From: Burkholderiales bacterium
GTDB lineage: Bacteria; Pseudomonadota; Gammaproteobacteria; Burkholderiales; Burkholderiaceae
Length of the DNA stretch: 64,000 bases
Direction: 5' to 3'
Assembly (NCBI GenBank): GCA_026225235.1
Contig: JAMFSK010000098.1
Coordinates: 62,001-126,000, forward strand
Shown: piece by piece, positions 31,001-39,069 of the stretch
Numbering within the stretch: the stretch's first letter is position 1
Layout of the letters: each line of letters begins with the position of its first letter
Notes under the pieces: generated by a model
Seen by the model: only the letters and a program-made list of their open reading frames with translations
What the model was told of the DNA's origin: nothing
Database searches by the model: none
Translations under genes and position numbers: made by a program

Positions 31001-31196
31001 GCGCGGTCACCGTGGTCGCCATCACATCCGGGCTCGCGCCCGGATAGAAGGTTTGCACCTGGATGGTCGGATAGTCGACATCGGGGAGCGACGACACCGG
31101 CAGCAGACGCACAGCGACGAGGCCCACCAGCACGAGCGCAATCGTCAGCAGCAGCGTGGCGACTGGCCGCAGAATGAAGAGACGGGAAATATTCAT
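28002..31196 (-). CDS. mdtB: RND efflux pump subunit (MdtB/MuxB-like)
   Basis: 1064 aa inner-membrane proton/substrate antiporter. It starts MNISRLFILRPVATLLLTIA (first transmembrane helix) and has twelve predicted helices with two large periplasmic loops. The helix-4 motif IIATGFVVDDSIVMIENVVR carries the paired Asp used for proton relay, and a C-terminal repeat of the fold contains the FHP/LPS-like SFIHPVTILSTLPSAGIGA. The first subunit of two pump genes in tandem is typical of MdtABC/MuxABC. The frame stays open 34 codons upstream, but the family N-terminus is at 31196. The stop overlaps the next gene by 4 bases. Because its partner gene has a stop codon, this subunit could act alone or be non-functional. 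Confidence 0.95.
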   Translation of the reverse strand: MNISRLFILRPVATLLLTIALVLVGLVAVRLLPVSSLPDVDYPTIQVQTFYPGASPDVMATTVTAPLEVQLGEIPGLQQMISYSSEGSSVITLQFDLSLSLDVAEQDVQQAINAANSYLPTGLPAPPTYAKVNPADQPILTLAITSKSMSLTQLQDVANNRLGSKISEVPGVGLVTAAGGNVPAVRVEADPHKLAGYGLNIDDLRTLLANVNVSQPKGNFDGPELDYTINGNDQISDPKDYLDTVIAYQNGAPVFLRDVANVSQAPQDIERGAWINRSAAIILNVQRQPGANVIATVNQIKKQLPSLESTLPAGMQVSVVSDSTGVIRSSVSDAAIELVLAVALVVMVIFVFLRNLPATIIPSISVPVSLVGTLAVMYQLHFSIDNLSLMALIIATGFVVDDSIVMIENVVRYLEEGMTPMQAALTGAGEIGFTILSLTISLIAVLIPLLFMGGVIGRLFSEFAITLAVTIVISAVVSLTVVPMLCARLLRAQAQRSPSRFERISEGIFDRTLKAYERGLRWVLGHQTLTLFVALATMAVTILLYIVIPKGLFPVQDVGVIQGISVADNSVSYNAMVNRQAALADAILKDPDVTSITSYVGIDGINTTLNTGRFLINLRSHDDRSLSASEISRRLQGEVANVPGIRLYLQPEQDLTLDTTISPNQYRMVLRGPSQQSFMQVVPALVSKMKQIPSITDVQNDLNTDGLSVNVVVNRQLAARYGITAATIDNALYDSLGQRIVSTIFEQSDQYRVILVAKPEAVPNVESLGDLYLPSQTSSTGQVPLREIAKIQLTKSPLTISHLSQFPAVTVSFNLASGASLSTAVADIRRAEKEVALPPSIQASFQGAAAAFEDSLSSEVYLLVAALVAVYIVLGVLYESFIHPVTILSTLPSAGIGALLALMIAGSDLDVIGIIGIVLLIGIVKKNAIMIVDFALEAERKHGKSSYDAIFEASLLRFRPILMTTLAAMLGALPMLLGTGTGSELRRPLGLAIIGGLAFSQILTMFTTPVIYLFFDRLAERVRGRRRKGSSDDGKNDGAAPDTRGGHDDGPGGGAGGPAAEGSS

Positions 31197-31215
31197 CGAT
31201 GCGGGTGTCGGCGGG

Positions 31216-32481
31216 TCAGGACGCTGCCGCGGCACTCGCCGCGCCCGAGCCTGGCTGGGCAGGTTTGCCCTGCCCAGCCACGCGGATCTTCGCACCATCG
31301 CTGAGGCGGTCCGTGCCGTCAGTCACTACCCTCTGCCCGAGCGTCAGGCCGGACGTGATCACCGTGTTCTTGCCATCGCTTGGCCCCAGCGTGACCTTAT
31401 GCACCGATACCGAACTGTCGGCATTCACCAGGTATACATAGTCGCCAGGCGCACCGCTTTGCACGGCCGGTGTCGGTACGAGCACCGCATCGTGCAGGGT
31501 ATCCACCAGCAGCTTCACGTTGACAAACTCGTTCGGGAACAACGCCTCGTTTTCGTTCGGGAAGGTCGCACGCAAGGTGACCGTACCGGTCGCGGTGGCC
31601 ATCTGATTGCTGATGGCGTAGAGCGTGCCCGTGGCGATTTGCTTGGAGTTGTCGCTCGTGTAGACAGTGACCGGCAGTTTCGAGCCGGACCCGAAACGCT
31701 GCAACACGTTCGTCAGCGCGTTTTGCGGCACGGTGAACTGCACTGTGGTCGGTTTCATTTGCGTGATCACGACGATGCCCGTGGTGCTGGATGCCGTCAC
31801 GTAGTTGCCCGGATCGACCAGTTGCAAGCCCACGCGGCCCGACACCGGCGCAGTGATGCGGCAGTAGATCAGGTCGAGGTCGTACTGCGCGATGGCCGCG
31901 ATGTCGGCTTTGACGGTCGCCTGATCCTGCTGCACGGTGAATTTCTGATCTTCGTACGTCTGCGCGGCGATCGACTTGTGCTCGGCGAGCTCGGTGTAGC
32001 GTGCAAGATCGGCGTCGGCCAGCGCGAGGCTCGCGCGGTCCTTTGCGAGTTGCGCTTCGGCTTGCTGCTTGTCGATTTCGTACTGGCGCGGATCGATCTG
32101 CGCGAGGAACTGGCCTTTTACGACCTCCTGGCCCTCCGCGTAGCCGACCTTCGTCAGATAGCCGCTCAGTTGGGGGAGCACCGTTACCGTGGCGACCGGC
32201 GTTACCGTGCCCAATTCGGTCAGGATTTCCGGCATGTCGCCTTGTGTGGTCGCTGCTACCGTCACAATCTGCGCGACCGGCGCACGAGCGGGTGGCTTGC
32301 GATGCAGCACATGGAACAAGATCAGCACGAGAACAGCCAGCACGACGATCACGAGGAGCCAGCGCGCCCACCGCCGTGGAGGCTTCTGTGTGCCGCCTGG
32401 CGTGGCGGAGCGAGCCTCAGGGCTCGAAGAAGGGGACATTTGATCGCTTGAGTCGGATTCTTTCGGCATGTTTACTGTCAT
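31216..32481 (-). CDS. mdtA: RND efflux periplasmic adaptor (MdtA/MuxA-like)
   Basis: 421 aa membrane-fusion protein linking pump and outer-membrane channel. An N-terminal helix (WLLVIVVLAVLVLILFHVLH, about residues 39-58) anchors it. It is followed by the biotinyl-lipoyl halves (TVTVLPQLSGYLTKVGYAEGQEV and YCRITAPVSGRVGLQLVDPGNYV), a helical hairpin between them, and beta-barrel and membrane-proximal domains. The start ATG at 32481 follows GGAGGGG by nine bases; an ATG four codons later is possible. First gene of the four-gene operon; a strong promoter lies 105 bases upstream. Confidence 0.94.
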   Translation of the reverse strand: MTVNMPKESDSSDQMSPSSSPEARSATPGGTQKPPRRWARWLLVIVVLAVLVLILFHVLHRKPPARAPVAQIVTVAATTQGDMPEILTELGTVTPVATVTVLPQLSGYLTKVGYAEGQEVVKGQFLAQIDPRQYEIDKQQAEAQLAKDRASLALADADLARYTELAEHKSIAAQTYEDQKFTVQQDQATVKADIAAIAQYDLDLIYCRITAPVSGRVGLQLVDPGNYVTASSTTGIVVITQMKPTTVQFTVPQNALTNVLQRFGSGSKLPVTVYTSDNSKQIATGTLYAISNQMATATGTVTLRATFPNENEALFPNEFVNVKLLVDTLHDAVLVPTPAVQSGAPGDYVYLVNADSSVSVHKVTLGPSDGKNTVITSGLTLGQRVVTDGTDRLSDGAKIRVAGQGKPAQPGSGAASAAAAS

Positions 32482-32578
32482 CGTCAATAACCCCTCCGCA
32501 GTGTACCGAGGAACACCGGGAAAACCATAGCTCACCGCTTCCGAAGTATTACGGTCGCCGCATCGTACGCCTGAGCGC

Positions 32579-32606
32579 CATTACAGTTATAGAAAAGTCA
32601 TTACAG
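32579..32606 (-). promoter_or_regulatory. Direct-repeat operator candidate over the mdtA promoter
   Basis: CTGTAATG occurs exactly twice on the minus strand (32606-32599 and 32586-32579), 20 bases apart, i.e. about two helical turns. The first copy lies in the -35/-10 spacer, the second begins at the last -10 base and covers the start site. Tandem same-face half-sites of this sort are typical of OmpR/PhoB-type response regulators or repressors. The regulator is not in the window. Confidence 0.55.
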
Positions 32607-32614
32607 GGTGTTAA
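32586..32614 (-). promoter_or_regulatory. Promoter of the mdtABC-type operon
   Basis: On the minus strand TTAACA (32614-32609), a 17-base spacer, then TATAAC (32591-32586); each hexamer is 5/6 to consensus. The start would be near 32579, about 98 nt before mdtA. Confidence 0.7.
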
Positions 32615-32831
32615 TACGAGCGCTGAAAGCCGAATGCAATGTGCACTCGTCGACCGCAAATCGGCGATTTATTCACACGCATCAAACGGAAATGCGGAGG
32701 CGCGAAGATGGAGTCTGAAACCAAGGGTGCGTGTGCGAGGCCTCGACGCCTGGTTATCGGGTACGGAAGACCTCAGGCATGGAAGAGAACAGACGTTGCT
32801 GCCGGGGAAGTTTGAAAGAACACACCCGCAT

Positions 32832-33496
32832 CTACGGCTTCGTTGTCCTGCGAAAACTGACACGTGTATGCAAGCGAGCGGGTAAAACGTCGCTCACGAT
32901 CCGCTCGATGCCATCGAACAACGAAGCCTGACGTTCCGCGAAGGCAGCCGCTTTCGACAAGAGGCGCTGCACGACAGTGACCGATGTCGCGAGGTGTCTC
33001 GCTATCGCGCACAGATCCCCTTGAAAGTAATCGAGAACGCGCAGGTAGGCGACCGCTTCGGTGAAAGTACTTGCGAGCTTTTGCTGACGCACTCGATCAT
33101 CCTCGGAGTTCAACAGAGCGACTTCGGGCTCATCGATCTCCGGCGCGACAAGGCTCATCGCGATCGGATTGTCTGCCCAGTCACCACGCTCGTCAGATGA
33201 CCTTGATCGAGCATCGCGGCGAACCGCATGGTCGGATTGGCGAACCTGCCGAACCTCGCCCATAGCCTGGAAAGTACCGCTTCGCGAAAGGCTTGGCTAT
33301 CCACGTGGCATGCCTCGCCTTTGAGGTCTTCGATCGCCTGCTCTCCACGCGTCGTGTACGCGAGGTAGCGCAAGCGACCGAGTATGGGCTCGACTAAACC
33401 GGTTAGAAATGACGCGTCTTGTTCGACGGGCATAGTGGGGGGACGCGCGATCTTTCTGCGCACACGGGAAGACCGAGTTCGCAAAATCACCTTCAT
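32832..33496 (-). pseudogene. Frame-broken gene for a helix-turn-helix-like protein
   Basis: Two overlapping minus-strand frames look like one protein. The first (33496-33155, 113 codons) reads plausibly up to about RFAAMLDQGHLTS (near 33195). After that it turns into non-descript residues, while the other frame becomes coherent (SDERGDWADNPIAMSLVAPE) and continues to 32832. The C-terminal part contains LCAIARHLATSVTVVQRLLSKAA, which resembles a helix-turn-helix. The switch is a -1 (or +2) frame change with no obvious slippery heptamer, so a small deletion is the simplest explanation. The family is not recognised. Neither frame has a clear ribosome-binding site. Two independent overlapping genes remain possible. 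Confidence 0.5.
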
Positions 33497-33708
33497 GCAG
33501 ACCCGAGCTTAGGGGGTCATCGTATTGAGAGCCGGACGATTCCGCTTTCCCAAAGTGACCATTTGTCACGCCCAGCAGATTGATGAAGAACACCGCGCCC
33601 CGAATCGGTTTCAAAGCACGGCATCCAATGCGTCTGGAACGTTCCGGGAAGGCGCGTATTGCGCGAGCCTCGTCCAAAATCCTGGGATTGTTATCGGGAT
33701 CCCGTCTC

Positions 33709-35175
33709 TTACATCAACACTATGTCGTACTGCTCCTGACTCAAATTATTCTCGACCTGCAGCGACACCGGCTTGCCGATAAAGTCGCACAGCATCGCAA
33801 GGTGCTGTGACTCTTCTTCGAGGAACAGGTCGATCACCGTCTGCGAAGCAACGACGCGGAACTCGCGTGGATTGAACTGACGGGACTCCCTTAGGATCTC
33901 GCGCAGCACGTCGTAGCACACTGTCCGAGGCGTCTTGACCTGCCCCTTGCCCTGGCAAATCGGGCACTGCTCGCACAACACATGCGCGAGCGATTCGCGT
34001 GTGCGCTTGCGCGTCATCTCCACCAGCCCCAACTGCGAGAACCCATTCACGGTCACCCGCGTGCGATCCCGCGACAGTGCCTTCTTCAGTTCGCTCAGCA
34101 CCTGGTCACGATGCTCGGCGTTCTCCATGTCGATGAAATCGAGCACAATGATGCCGCCAAGATTGCGCAGCCGCAGCTGCCGCGCGATGGTATGCGTGGC
34201 TTCGAGATTGGTCTTGAAAATCGTGTCGTCGAAATTGCGAGCACCGACATAGCCGCCGGTGTTCACATCGATCGTCGTCATCGCCTCGGTCTGGTCGATC
34301 ATCAGATAACCGCCTGACTTCAGATCGACACGTCGCGACAACGCACGCTCGATCTCGGTCTCGATGTTGTAGAGATCGAAGAGCGGACGCTCGCCCACAT
34401 AGTGATGAAGCTTGGGGTTGACCGCAGGGGTGAACTGGGTCGCGAATTCGACGAGCTTCTGAAACGTCTCACGTGAATCGACGAGCACTTTGCTCGTTGC
34501 GTCGGTCACGAAATCACGCAGCACTCGCTGGGCGAGATTCAAGTCTTCGTATAGAAGGCTCGGCGCCGGCAAGCGCAGGCTCTGACTTTGAATCGTCGAC
34601 CATGTCTTGCGCAAATAGTTGACGTCGTTCGCCAGCTCCTCGCTCGACGCATCCTCGGCAATGGTTCGCACGATATAGCCGCCCTTCTCTTCGGGCGGCA
34701 GCACTGCCGTCAGGCGCGCACGCACGGCTTCGCGCTCGGCTTCGCTTTCGATCTTTTGCGAAATCCCGATATGCGGTTCTTGCGGCAAATAGACAAGGGT
34801 GCGACCGGCGATGCTGACCTGGGTCGACAGGCGTGCGCCCTTGGTCCCGATCGGGTCTTTGATGACCTGGACCATCAGGGTCTGTCCGTCAAAGACGGTC
34901 TTCTCGATCGGCTGCAGGTTCGCGTTATGCGATTCGCCAGGCACACGCGGATGCCAGATGTCGGCAACGTGCAAAAACGCAGCGCGCTCGAGGCCGATAT
35001 CGATAAACGCAGACTGCATACCCGGCAGCACACGTACTACCTTGCCGAGATAGACATTGCCCACACGCCCGCGCGATAGGGTGCGTTCAACGTGCAACTC
35101 CTGCACCGCACCCTGTTGAACGAGTCCCACCCGCGTCTCCTGCGGGGTAATGTTGATCAGGATGTCTTCGTTCAT
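33709..35175 (-). CDS. rng: Ribonuclease G
   Basis: 488 aa (E. coli RNase G is 489). Same catalytic core as RNase E without the C-terminal scaffold: an S1 domain (about 38-128), metal-binding Asp in TIDVNTGG and VLDFIDMEN, and the Zn-link CPICQGKGQVKT. It cuts the 5' leader of 16S rRNA and some mRNAs. N-terminus MNEDILINITPQETRVGLVQ is typical. It is the last gene of the nadD-rsfS-rlmH-maf-rng block and the second RNase E/G paralogue in this window. Confidence 0.96.
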   Translation of the reverse strand: MNEDILINITPQETRVGLVQQGAVQELHVERTLSRGRVGNVYLGKVVRVLPGMQSAFIDIGLERAAFLHVADIWHPRVPGESHNANLQPIEKTVFDGQTLMVQVIKDPIGTKGARLSTQVSIAGRTLVYLPQEPHIGISQKIESEAEREAVRARLTAVLPPEEKGGYIVRTIAEDASSEELANDVNYLRKTWSTIQSQSLRLPAPSLLYEDLNLAQRVLRDFVTDATSKVLVDSRETFQKLVEFATQFTPAVNPKLHHYVGERPLFDLYNIETEIERALSRRVDLKSGGYLMIDQTEAMTTIDVNTGGYVGARNFDDTIFKTNLEATHTIARQLRLRNLGGIIVLDFIDMENAEHRDQVLSELKKALSRDRTRVTVNGFSQLGLVEMTRKRTRESLAHVLCEQCPICQGKGQVKTPRTVCYDVLREILRESRQFNPREFRVVASQTVIDLFLEEESQHLAMLCDFIGKPVSLQVENNLSQEQYDIVLM

Positions 35176-35203
35176 GTTGTGATTATGGTCCCGGAATCGC
35201 TAT

Positions 35204-35848
35204 TCAGAATTCGACACGCGCCGCTCTCAAAAGCTTTGCGGTCTCGAACAACGGTAGACCCATGATACCGGAATAGGACCCTTCCATTCGCTCCACAAAA
35301 CCCGCTGCGCGGCCCTGAATGCCGTAGGCGCCCGCCTTACCAAAAGGCTCGCCGCTCGCGACGTAGGACTCGATCTGCGCATCGGTCATGGGCGCGAACC
35401 AGACTCTCGAAATGGACAGCGCAGCCTGCACGCCGGTGGCCGAACCCACCGCAATCGCCGTCAACACCTCGTGCTCGCGTCCGGCAAGCCGCGCAAGCAT
35501 CTCGGCCGCGTGGGCAGCATCCGCCGGCTTGCCGAGAATCGCGCCATCGATGGTCACGGTGGTATCGGCGGTCAGGATCGGCGCGGCGATAAGCCCGCCC
35601 TCGTTCAGCCGGGCCACCGCGGCCTCGGCCTTGGCCTGACACACACGCACCACATAGTCCTGCGGGCTCTCGCCTGCGCGCTCGGCCTCGAGGGCTTCTG
35701 CGGCCTCGGCATCGACAGGCAGCAACAGTTCATAACGCACGCCGATCTGACCCAGCAGTTCGCGGCGGCGCGGGCTTTGAGAGGCGAGATAGATAAAAGA
35801 CGATACGACGGAAGAGGACGAAGCGACTGAAGCGGAGGTCGGGCACAT
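35204..35848 (-). CDS. maf: Maf-family nucleoside triphosphate pyrophosphatase
   Basis: 214 aa from the ATG at 35848 ([13 protein letters not shown] leader, then [20 protein letters not shown]). The SQSPRR substrate-binding motif, the ADTTV acid motif, the GKP motif and a [20 protein letters not shown] block identify Maf/YhdE, which hydrolyses dTTP, UTP or modified nucleotides as a housecleaning enzyme. The Ser-rich N-terminal ~17 residues are longer than usual. A farther start (35950) would overlap rlmH and is rejected. Confidence 0.92.
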   Translation of the reverse strand: MCPTSASVASSSSVVSSFIYLASQSPRRRELLGQIGVRYELLLPVDAEAAEALEAERAGESPQDYVVRVCQAKAEAAVARLNEGGLIAAPILTADTTVTIDGAILGKPADAAHAAEMLARLAGREHEVLTAIAVGSATGVQAALSISRVWFAPMTDAQIESYVASGEPFGKAGAYGIQGRAAGFVERMEGSYSGIMGLPLFETAKLLRAARVEF

Positions 35849-35906
35849 GGAGAGTGTCGGCAGGAGGGCGCATTCGGCCTGAAGCGGAGCGCGCGGGCTG
35901 CGCGTC

Positions 35907-36377
35907 TCAGGCTCGATGATAAGGATGGTTCTGGGTAATCGTCCACGCACGATAGAGCTGCTCGGCGAGCACCACTCTGACCATGCCGTGCGGCAGGGTC
36001 AGACTCGAGAGCCGCAGCAAGGTATCTGCACGCGCCTTGAGCGCCGGATCCAGTCCGTCGGCGCCGCCGATCACAAAGGCGACATCGAGGCCATCCTGCT
36101 GCCAGCGCGGCAAACTCTGCGCCAGTTGCATGGTGGTCCAGTCCTTGCCGTGCTCGTCGAGCACGACGAGCCGGACTTTCTTGGGCAAGGCGGCTTCGAT
36201 GCGCTGACGCTCGACCGACATCACGGTTTCGGCGGTCCGTGCGCCCGAACGCAGCTCGGGCTTGATTTCGATCAGTTCGATGCGCAGCTCGGGGGGCATG
36301 CGCTTCGTATACTCGGCAAATCCGCTCGCAATCCAGTCAGGCATTTTGTGCCCGACCGCGAGCACATACAGCTTCAT
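35907..36377 (-). CDS. rlmH: 23S rRNA (pseudouridine1915-N3)-methyltransferase RlmH
   Basis: 156 aa SPOUT-class enzyme; the family is about 155 aa. The N-terminus [15 protein letters not shown], the SAM-knot [11 protein letters not shown] and the C-terminal [20 protein letters not shown] with conserved YHR(A) end are all present. It methylates Psi1915 in helix 69 of 23S rRNA on the 70S ribosome. Its ATG overlaps the rsfS stop by one base. The pairing rsfS-rlmH is conserved across bacteria. Confidence 0.96.
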   Translation of the reverse strand: MKLYVLAVGHKMPDWIASGFAEYTKRMPPELRIELIEIKPELRSGARTAETVMSVERQRIEAALPKKVRLVVLDEHGKDWTTMQLAQSLPRWQQDGLDVAFVIGGADGLDPALKARADTLLRLSSLTLPHGMVRVVLAEQLYRAWTITQNHPYHRA

Positions 36378-37066
36378 CAGCCAGCCGAACGCGGCGTCTT
36401 ACGGGCCGCGGTCTTGCGCGGTGCGCCCGAGGCGGTCTTGGTTGCCGCGCCGACTGCGCTCTTGCGTGCCGGTGCCTTGCGAGCCGGGGCGCCCGCTACT
36501 GCGCGCGTGCCAGTGGTTTTCGTCGCCGTGCTCCGGGTGCCCGTCGTCTTCGAGCCCGTCGTCTTGGTGCCCGTCGACTTCGTACCGGTCGTCTTGGTGA
36601 CCGTGGTCTTCTTGGCAACGGTCTTCTTGGCGGCGGTCTTGCGTGCCGCCGTCTTGCGCGCGGGCGCGGCGTCTTCTTCGTCCTCGTCGGCCGTCACGTT
36701 GGCACCGCTAAACGCGGACTGCGTGCTCAGCTTGACCTTGACGGGCTTGTCGCCCCATATCTCTTCGAGGTTGTAGTACTGACGCAGCGCGGGCTGCATG
36801 ATGTGGACAACGGCGTCACCGCAGTCGACCAGCACCCATTCGCCCACGTCTTCGCCTTCGGTGCTGATGATATGACCGCCGGCTTCCTTGACGCCTTCGC
36901 GCACGCTCGAGGCGAGCGCCTTGGTCTGGCGGTTCGAGGTGCCGCTGGCGACGATCACGCGATCGAACAGCGAGGTCAGGTGAGTCGTATTGAAGACTTT
37001 GATGTCTTGCGCCTTGACGTCTTCGAGACCGTCGATGATGACGCGTTGCAGCTTGAGAATGTCCAT
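36377..37066 (-). CDS. rsfS: Ribosomal silencing factor RsfS with a repetitive basic tail
   Basis: 229 aa. Residues 1-~112 are the RsfS/Iojap domain ([64 protein letters not shown]). It binds ribosomal protein L14 and blocks subunit joining during starvation. The rest is a ~110-residue Lys/Thr/Ala tail, including about seven pentapeptide units of the type T-K-T-T-G (nt 36501-36610) and AARKTAAKK stretches like those of histone-H1-like proteins. The usual RsfS is 105-150 aa, so the tail doubles its size. It lies between nadD (3-base gap) and rlmH. Confidence 0.93.
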   Translation of the reverse strand: MDILKLQRVIIDGLEDVKAQDIKVFNTTHLTSLFDRVIVASGTSNRQTKALASSVREGVKEAGGHIISTEGEDVGEWVLVDCGDAVVHIMQPALRQYYNLEEIWGDKPVKVKLSTQSAFSGANVTADEDEEDAAPARKTAARKTAAKKTVAKKTTVTKTTGTKSTGTKTTGSKTTGTRSTATKTTGTRAVAGAPARKAPARKSAVGAATKTASGAPRKTAARKTPRSAG

Positions 37067-37069
37067 TTT

Positions 37070-37738
37070 TTACGACTGGTAGAGATGATGTTGCCGGATA
37101 TAGTGCCAGACACTGGCTGGTACATGTTCCGATGTAGGGTCCCGCGCGGCCAGACGGCTGCGCAGGTGTTCGCGGATATCGGTCGCCGAGATATCGAGTG
37201 CCAGTGCTTCATCGATCAATATATGACCGTGTGCGGACTGCGCGACCGTGGCAACGTCGGCACGGCGCCGCGCAATCTCGGCCTGGAGCGCCGCCGAGGC
37301 AACCTTCGCTTCGAAACCGGGGCGCGACTCGGCACAAATGTGCGCGTAATCAAACAGCCGCGGCCACGCGTGCCACGTATCGAGCCGAACCAGCTGGTCG
37401 GCGCCGATCAGATACGACAGCGAGACATCGGGGCCGAGCCGCTCGCGCCACACAGCCAGCGTATCGGTCGTATAGGTCGGGCCACCCTGCTCGATCTCGT
37501 CGGTCGAAACCCACACGTGCGTACCGGGCAGCGACAACTGTTCGGCCGCAAGCCGCGTCATCGCGAGCCGATGTTCCGGGCTCGACACACCTGCTTTCTG
37601 ATACGGCTGGCCGGCCGGCAACAACACCAGCTCGTGCAAGGCCAGCAGGCTTGCAAAACGTTGCGCCAACGCAAGATGGCCGTCGTGGATCGGATCGAAC
37701 GTGCCGCCGAGAATGCCGATGCGGCGCCGTTCATTCAT
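37070..37738 (-). CDS. nadD: Nicotinate-nucleotide adenylyltransferase NadD
   Basis: 222 aa. The nucleotidyltransferase motif [19 protein letters not shown] is near residue 9, and the C-terminal [12 protein letters not shown] carries the second ATP-binding motif. It converts nicotinate mononucleotide and ATP to deamido-NAD, the step after PncB (encoded at 12.6 kb) or de novo synthesis. First gene of the tight nadD-rsfS-rlmH set, 200 bases downstream of hemF. Confidence 0.96.
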   Translation of the reverse strand: MNERRRIGILGGTFDPIHDGHLALAQRFASLLALHELVLLPAGQPYQKAGVSSPEHRLAMTRLAAEQLSLPGTHVWVSTDEIEQGGPTYTTDTLAVWRERLGPDVSLSYLIGADQLVRLDTWHAWPRLFDYAHICAESRPGFEAKVASAALQAEIARRRADVATVAQSAHGHILIDEALALDISATDIREHLRSRLAARDPTSEHVPASVWHYIRQHHLYQS

Positions 37739-37938
37739 GCGCTAACGAATCCGTATCGATCAACCGGGGGGCGGGTGCAACCCACATCGTCCGATCGTCC
37801 TGAGGCGCAGGGCAAACCTGCGTTTGCGTGTGCGCCGTGTGATCCAACGATGCGTCTGACCCTCGGATCAGCCGCCCTTGCCATGTGCTCGCATGCCGCA
37901 TCTTCTCACGTCTCCCGCAAGACCCTTGAAAATCTCTG

Positions 37939-38859
37939 TTAGACCCAGGCGCGCGGGATCAGGAAATCGCTGTACAAACGCTGCTCCTCCGACCCTGCAT
38001 CGGGCTTCCAGTCGTAGCGCCAATGTGCAACCGGCGGCATCGACATCAGGATCGATTCGCTGCGGCCGCCGCTTTGCAGACCGAACAGCGTGCCGCGATC
38101 GAACACGAGGTTGAACTCGACATAGCGCCCGCGACGGTAACACTGGAACGCACGTTCGCGCTCACCGTACGGATGGGCGTGCCGGCGTTCGACGATCGGC
38201 TGGTAGGCCGGCAGGAAGGCATCACCGACGCTGCGCATCATCGCAAACCCTTGCTCGAACCCCAGTGCGTTGAAATCATCGTAAAAGATGCCGCCAATGC
38301 CACGCGGCTCGTTGCGATGCTTCAAAAAGAAATAGTCGTCGCACCACTTCTTGAAGCGCGGATGCAGATCCTCGCCAAACGGCGCCAAAGCATCGCGGCA
38401 GCCCGCGTGGAAATGCCGGGCATCGTCTTCGAAGCCGTAGTATGGCGTCAGATCCATCCCGCCGCCGAACCAGAACACCGGTGCATCGGTCGGATGCACA
38501 GCGACGAACACGCGCACATTCATATGCACGGTCGGGCAATACGGATTGAGCGGATGCAGCACGAGCGAGACGCCGAGTGCCTCGAAACTGCGCCCCGCAA
38601 GCTCCGGACGCGCCGCCGACGCAGACGGCGGCAAACGATCGCCGAGCACATGCGAGAAACCCACGCCGCCGCGTTCGAAGATGGTGCCGCCTTCGAGCAT
38701 CGAGGTGCGGCCGTTGCCGCGCAGCGGATCGGTCGGGAGCTTTTCCCAGACGTCAGTCACGAACGGGGTGCCGTCGAGCGCACCCAAGGTCCCGGTGATG
38801 CCAGCGTGCAGGTTCAGCAGGTACTGTCGGACGGCGTCCAGGTCGAGCGAAGCATTCAT
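37939..38859 (-). CDS. hemF: Oxygen-dependent coproporphyrinogen III oxidase HemF
   Basis: 306 aa. It decarboxylates coproporphyrinogen III to protoporphyrinogen IX in aerobic haem synthesis. Family blocks are visible: [56 protein letters not shown] and the C-terminal [20 protein letters not shown] with [16 protein letters not shown]. Start: the ATG at 38859 ([14 protein letters not shown]) has a distant GGAAA and fits family length; the ATG at 38895 is possible. Downstream of purD in the conserved block. Confidence 0.95.
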   Translation of the reverse strand: MNASLDLDAVRQYLLNLHAGITGTLGALDGTPFVTDVWEKLPTDPLRGNGRTSMLEGGTIFERGGVGFSHVLGDRLPPSASAARPELAGRSFEALGVSLVLHPLNPYCPTVHMNVRVFVAVHPTDAPVFWFGGGMDLTPYYGFEDDARHFHAGCRDALAPFGEDLHPRFKKWCDDYFFLKHRNEPRGIGGIFYDDFNALGFEQGFAMMRSVGDAFLPAYQPIVERRHAHPYGERERAFQCYRRGRYVEFNLVFDRGTLFGLQSGGRSESILMSMPPVAHWRYDWKPDAGSEEQRLYSDFLIPRAWV

Positions 38860-39069
38860 CAAGTGAGTTTCCAGCGAAAGGAGAGGCGTATCCATGCCCA
38901 GGGCATGACATCGCTAAAGTATCTCAGATGACCGGAATGCTCAGACCGAGACAAATCGTCGCAGCGCTTAAGCGCGCCGGCCGACCCGTGGCGTTCGCGC
39001 GGCGTCCGTCGTGCAGTCGCTTCGACACCGCTCCGGTAGGCCTCACGCCCCTCGCTCGCTGCTAACGCC

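Larger units (their letters stand above)
32482..32831 (-). other. Efflux-operon leader and AT-richer gap
   Basis: 350 bases without a gene. Besides the mdtA promoter, direct repeats and a ~98-nt leader, the part beyond 32620 shows no feature. Base composition is visibly AT-richer than the neighbouring coding DNA. Confidence 0.5.

Noticed and set aside
29238..31304. 688-codon plus-strand frame opposite mdtB, and 26767-28164 opposite mdtC
   Set aside because: Arg/His/Asp-rich antisense shadows of conserved RND genes with no domain features or ribosome site.
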